Shown in pieces: positions 14,637-17,355 of a stretch of DNA of 17,355 bases. The notes beneath the pieces are model-generated. The model had not been told where the DNA came from. It saw only the letters and a program-made list of their open reading frames with translations, and searched no databases. Source of the stretch: Nitrospinota bacterium. Its GTDB lineage: Bacteria; JAUXIQ01. The position numbers and the translations under genes are program-made. Position 1 is the stretch's first letter, and the number at the start of each line of letters is the position of its first letter. The stretch spans positions 1-17,355 of the forward strand of contig JAUXIQ010000006.1 in assembly GCA_030620925.1 (NCBI GenBank). The letters run 5' to 3'.

Positions 14637-15266
14637 TTGGCAAGGTATAACGATGCGGTGTGCAAGCTCTGCCGGCGGGAGGGGGAAAAGCTCTTCCTGA
14701 AGGGAGAGAGGTGCCTGAGCGACAAGTGCGCGGTGGAGAAGAGGAACTATCCTCCAGGAGAACATGGCCGCAGGCGCAGGGTAAAGCAGTCCGAATACGG
14801 CATACATCTCAGAGAGAAACAGAAACTCCGACGCACGTACGGTCTGCTGGAGAGACAATTCAGCAACTACTTTGAGCTGGCGGACAAGAAGAAGGGGATA
14901 ACCGGAGAGAACCTCCTGATGATGCTGGAGATGAGACTCGATAGCGTCGTTCAGAGGTTGGGGTTCGCCTCTTCCAAGAGCTCGGCCAGACAAATCGTCC
15001 GCCACGGTCATATAACGGTGAACGACAGAAAGGTGAACATTCCTTCCTTTCAGGTAAAGCCCGGCCAGGTCGTTGCTGTAAAAGAAAAGAGCAAGAAGCT
15101 GGAAGCTATCAAGAACTCACTGGAGGCCGTCGAGCACAGAGGTATTCCTCAATGGCTTGATCTGGATAAAGATAACATGAAGGGCACCGTGATGGACGTG
15201 CCCACCAGAGAGGATATCACTTCACCCATAAATGAACAACTGATAGTCGAGTATTATTCAAGGTAA
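14637..15266 (+). CDS. rpsD: 30S ribosomal protein S4 (zinc-binding form)
   Basis: S4 nucleates 30S assembly by binding the 16S rRNA five-way junction, and represses its own operon in several bacteria. The 209-residue product begins [17 protein letters not shown]; Cys9, Cys12, Cys26 and Cys31 make the zinc site of the C+ form known from Thermus. The S4 RNA-binding domain follows at about 99-160 ([40 protein letters not shown]). TTG at 14637 is the start, supported by GGGAGG at 14626-14631 and the family N-terminus. An 81-base structured leader follows before rpoA. Confidence 0.98.
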   Translation: MARYNDAVCKLCRREGEKLFLKGERCLSDKCAVEKRNYPPGEHGRRRRVKQSEYGIHLREKQKLRRTYGLLERQFSNYFELADKKKGITGENLLMMLEMRLDSVVQRLGFASSKSSARQIVRHGHITVNDRKVNIPSFQVKPGQVVAVKEKSKKLEAIKNSLEAVEHRGIPQWLDLDKDNMKGTVMDVPTREDITSPINEQLIVEYYSR

Positions 15267-15272
15267 TCCACA

Positions 15273-15333
15273 CCGCCTGTTGGCGGCCATCGGTAAGTAG
15301 TTCGCCAACCGAATTTGGTATCCGGATTTCGGA
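15273..15333 (+). promoter_or_regulatory. rpoA leader with competing inverted repeats
   Basis: CCGCC (15273-15277) and GGCGG (15282-15286) form a hairpin with a TGTT loop. TTGGCG (15280-15285), which contains most of that 3' arm, can instead pair with CGCCAA (15303-15308). Downstream, CCGAA (15309-15313) can pair with TTCGG (15328-15332), or TCCG (15321-15324) with CGGA (15330-15333); both would cover the start of the GGAGGTG ribosome binding site at 15331-15337. No T-run is present. The layout suits alternative folding that controls rpoA translation, which is inference. Confidence 0.45.
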
Positions 15334-15347
15334 GGTGGAAGAAATAA

Positions 15348-16352
15348 ATGGAAGCTGTTTTAACTGAATTTCAGAAGCCCAAAAAACTGGAGTGTGAAAA
15401 GGAAACTCTCACTCCCACCTATGGAAGGTTTATCGCTGAGCCTTTGGAACGCGGCTTCGGCACTACCATGGGCAACTCTATTCGCAGGGTGTTGCTTTCC
15501 TCGCTTCAGGGTGCGGCGGTAACGGCGGTGCAAATAGAAGGTGCCTATCATGAATTTTCCAGCATACACGGTATCGTTGAGGATGTCTCGGACATCATCC
15601 TGAATATCAAAGAACTTAAGTTGAGTAAATATGTTGAGCAGCCGGTGAACATGTACATCCACTCAGAGGGAGAAAAAGTTGTAACCGCCGCCGATATTGA
15701 GACCGGCCCGGACGTGGAGATACTGAACCCTGATTTGCAAATCGCTACCCTCAACAAAGACGGAAAGCTCAATATGGAGCTTGTGGTGAAGACGGGCAGA
15801 GGCTACGTGCCGGCGGAAGATAACATTGAAGAGGGCATGCCTACCCAGATGATACCTATCGACGCAGTCTTCGCCCCCGTCAACAAAGCAAATTTCGTGG
15901 TGGAAAAGACCAGAGTGGGCTTCTCCACCGACTATGATAAGCTCATTTTGGAAGTCCATACTGATGGCAGCATCAACCCCGAAGACGCCATCGCCCAGGC
16001 GGCGAAAATATTGAAGGACCACCTTCAGATTTTCATCAACTTCGAGGAGAAAGAAGAGCCTGAAGTGGATGAGGTGGATGAAGATAAGATCAAGATGGTG
16101 CAGAATCTGGCCAGGAGCGTGGAGGAGCTGGAGCTTTCCGTGCGCTCCGCCAATTGTCTGAAGAACGCCAATATAAAAACCATCCACGACCTGGTGCAGA
16201 AGACCGAGCAGGAGATGCTTAAAACAAGAAATTTCGGCAGGAAATCCCTCAATGAGATAAAAGAGATACTGACGGCGATGAACCTGGTCCTGGGGATGAA
16301 TCTTGAGGAGATGGAACTTCCCGAGCTGGAGGAGGAGCCGGCCGCCAACTGA
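15348..16352 (+). CDS. rpoA: DNA-directed RNA polymerase subunit alpha
   Basis: The alpha dimer is the scaffold for beta and beta' assembly, and its C-terminal domain binds UP elements and activators. The 334-residue product has the N-terminal dimerisation domain (about 20-232, with [20 protein letters not shown] and [16 protein letters not shown]), an acidic linker (233-248) and the C-terminal domain (about 255-315). Arg266 in [11 protein letters not shown] corresponds to the DNA-contacting Arg265 of E. coli. The last 16 residues are strongly acidic. ATG at 15348 is preceded by GGAGGTG ten bases upstream. Stop is TGA. Confidence 0.99.
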   Translation: MEAVLTEFQKPKKLECEKETLTPTYGRFIAEPLERGFGTTMGNSIRRVLLSSLQGAAVTAVQIEGAYHEFSSIHGIVEDVSDIILNIKELKLSKYVEQPVNMYIHSEGEKVVTAADIETGPDVEILNPDLQIATLNKDGKLNMELVVKTGRGYVPAEDNIEEGMPTQMIPIDAVFAPVNKANFVVEKTRVGFSTDYDKLILEVHTDGSINPEDAIAQAAKILKDHLQIFINFEEKEEPEVDEVDEDKIKMVQNLARSVEELELSVRSANCLKNANIKTIHDLVQKTEQEMLKTRNFGRKSLNEIKEILTAMNLVLGMNLEEMELPELEEEPAAN

Positions 16353-16408
16353 GAGAGTATTGTTCACCTGTTACTGCAACGCACGGTTTGTGAAGAGGTC
16401 CCATCAGA

Positions 16409-16840
16409 ATGAGGCATATGAAACGCGGGAAAAAACTGGGTAGAAACGCATCCCATAGAAAAGCTTTGATGCGCAACATGGCCGTTTCGCTTTTCAGGCA
16501 CGAACGCATAGAGACAACAGAGGCAAAAGCCAAGGTGTTGAAGAGCTTCGCCGAGCGTATTATCACCCTGGCCAAGAGGGGAGACCTCCATGCGCGCAGG
16601 CTGGTAGCCGTGGACATAAACGACAAACAAATGGTGCAAAAGCTCTTCCAGGACCTGGGCCCTAGGTTCGCGGAAAGGAACGGCGGTTATACGAGGGTAT
16701 TGAAGCTGGGCCACCGCAAAGGTGATGCAGCGCCCATGGCTCTGATTGAGCTCACGGATACAGAGGTCTTCGAAAAGAAGAAGCAGGAAAAAGAAGAGAA
16801 GGCCACAAGGAAACGGATAGAGGAAGAAGATTCGGGATAG
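16409..16840 (+). CDS. rplQ: 50S ribosomal protein L17
   Basis: L17 lies near the tunnel exit of the 50S subunit. The 143-residue product has the family core [40 protein letters not shown] and [22 protein letters not shown]. After the usual end (near residue 120) it has a highly charged Lys/Glu tail of about 22 residues ([20 protein letters not shown]) predicted to be helical or disordered. GAAGAGGT at 16392-16399 is the ribosome binding site. It ends the alpha block, and a strong terminator follows 30 bases later. Confidence 0.98.
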   Translation: MRHMKRGKKLGRNASHRKALMRNMAVSLFRHERIETTEAKAKVLKSFAERIITLAKRGDLHARRLVAVDINDKQMVQKLFQDLGPRFAERNGGYTRVLKLGHRKGDAAPMALIELTDTEVFEKKKQEKEEKATRKRIEEEDSG

Positions 16841-16869
16841 AGTAGGCAGTGCACAGGTTATGAATATGG

Positions 16870-16900
16870 GGGCAGATTAAACAATCTGCCCTTTTTCTTT
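16870..16900 (+). terminator. Intrinsic terminator after rplQ
   Basis: GGGCAGATT (16870-16878) and AATCTGCCC (16883-16891) form a perfect nine-pair stem with the loop AAAC, followed by TTTTTCTTT. This marks the end of the ribosomal protein transcription unit and separates it from ald. It is the clearest terminator in the window. Confidence 0.93.
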
Positions 16901-16971
16901 GATTACCGAAGTGATAAGATAAAAACCCAAAGGGGTTATGCGGTCTTTTAGGGAAGCGAGTGCCTGCAAAG

Positions 16972-17355
16972 ATGATCATCGGTGTCCCTACAGAAATAAA
17001 GGAAGACGAATACCGGGTGGGCATAACACCCGCCGGGGTCGCTGATTTGGTAAAGGGCGGCCATACTGTTCTAATACAGGAAGAGGCGGGCCGGGGAAGC
17101 GGAATCGAAGACGAAGAATTCATCTCCGCCGGGGCTCGAACGATAAAATCTCCTGCTGAGCTCTTCGAGCAGGCGGAGATGATAGTGAAAGTGAAGGAGC
17201 CCCTTCCCCGGGAGTATTCACTTTTCCTGAAAGGCCAAATACTGTGTACCTTCCTGCACCTGGCTCCCGCACCGGAACTTACCGATGCACTCCTTGAGAA
17301 GGACGTCATCGCTGTCGCCTACGAGACGGTGCAAATGGAAGACGGGACACTCCCC
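16972..17355 (+). CDS. ald: Alanine dehydrogenase (5' part, truncated by window end)
   Basis: Alanine dehydrogenase reversibly deaminates L-alanine to pyruvate and ammonia with NAD+. The 128 residues present are the N-terminal catalytic domain: MIIGVPTEIKEDEYRVGITP, then GAGRGSGI-like glycine-rich sequence (EEAGRGSGIEDEEF), VKVKEPLP and LCTFLHLAPAPELT, ending in YETVQMEDGTLP. The substrate-binding and catalytic residues known for the family, Arg15, Lys75 and His96, fall at exactly those positions. Start ATG 16972 matches the family; GTG 16960 is in frame and closer to GGGAAG (16951-16956), so it cannot be ruled out. It lies after a terminator, so it should have its own promoter, but none is clear in the 71 bases between. 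A pyridine-nucleotide transhydrogenase alpha subunit shares this fold but fits less well. Confidence 0.93.
   Translation, partial: MIIGVPTEIKEDEYRVGITPAGVADLVKGGHTVLIQEEAGRGSGIEDEEFISAGARTIKSPAELFEQAEMIVKVKEPLPREYSLFLKGQILCTFLHLAPAPELTDALLEKDVIAVAYETVQMEDGTLP

Noticed and set aside
15663-16367. Minus-strand open frame of 234 codons opposite rpoA
   Set aside because: Histidine- and leucine-rich composition is the usual reflection of acidic alpha codons; no domain or ribosome binding site seen.

Overview
The window is one continuous, fully collinear bacterial S10–spc–alpha ribosomal protein supercluster, read on the + strand. It begins inside the 3' part of an elongation factor Tu gene. The order is tuf(partial)-rpsJ-rplC-rplD-rplW-rplB-rpsS-rplV-rpsC-rplP-rpmC-rpsQ (S10 block), rplN-rplX-rplE-rpsN-rpsH-rplF-rplR-rpsE-rpmD-rplO-secY-adk-map (spc block), then infA-rpmJ-rpsM-rpsK-rpsD-rpoA-rplQ (alpha block). 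A strong intrinsic terminator follows rplQ, and the 5' end of an alanine dehydrogenase gene (ald) starts just before the window ends. No stretch over about 130 bases lacks a gene, and no mobile element, CRISPR array or complete RNA gene is visible.

Organism: a bacterium of moderate GC. The 61-residue zinc-type S14, the adk-map-infA-rpmJ insertion between secY and rpsM, and L29 and S17 sequences close to actinobacterial forms point to a Gram-positive-type lineage, most likely a deep-branching Actinomycetota or a Bacillota-adjacent group. The RNA polymerase alpha and EF-Tu sequences look less typically actinobacterial, so the phylum is not settled. Frequent ATA (Ile) and AGA/AGG (Arg) codons in highly expressed genes, and several zinc-binding (C+) ribosomal proteins (S4, S14, L24, L36), would fit a thermophile or an anaerobe. 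That is inference. TAG is the commonest stop codon (18 of 32 genes), with TAA 9 and TGA 5.

Function: the genes supply the small and large ribosomal subunits, the SecY translocon channel, adenylate kinase, methionine aminopeptidase for nascent chains, initiation factor IF-1 and the alpha subunit of RNA polymerase. They couple ribosome, polymerase and secretion synthesis.

No undescribed gene system is evident. The parts worth a second look lie between genes: a probable terminator between rpsE and rpmD, overlapping inverted repeats before rpoA, a tRNA T-arm-like element before infA, a G-quadruplex-capable run before rpmJ, a 16-base palindrome before rplF, and a recurrent GT[A/G]TAATAG motif in three gaps.
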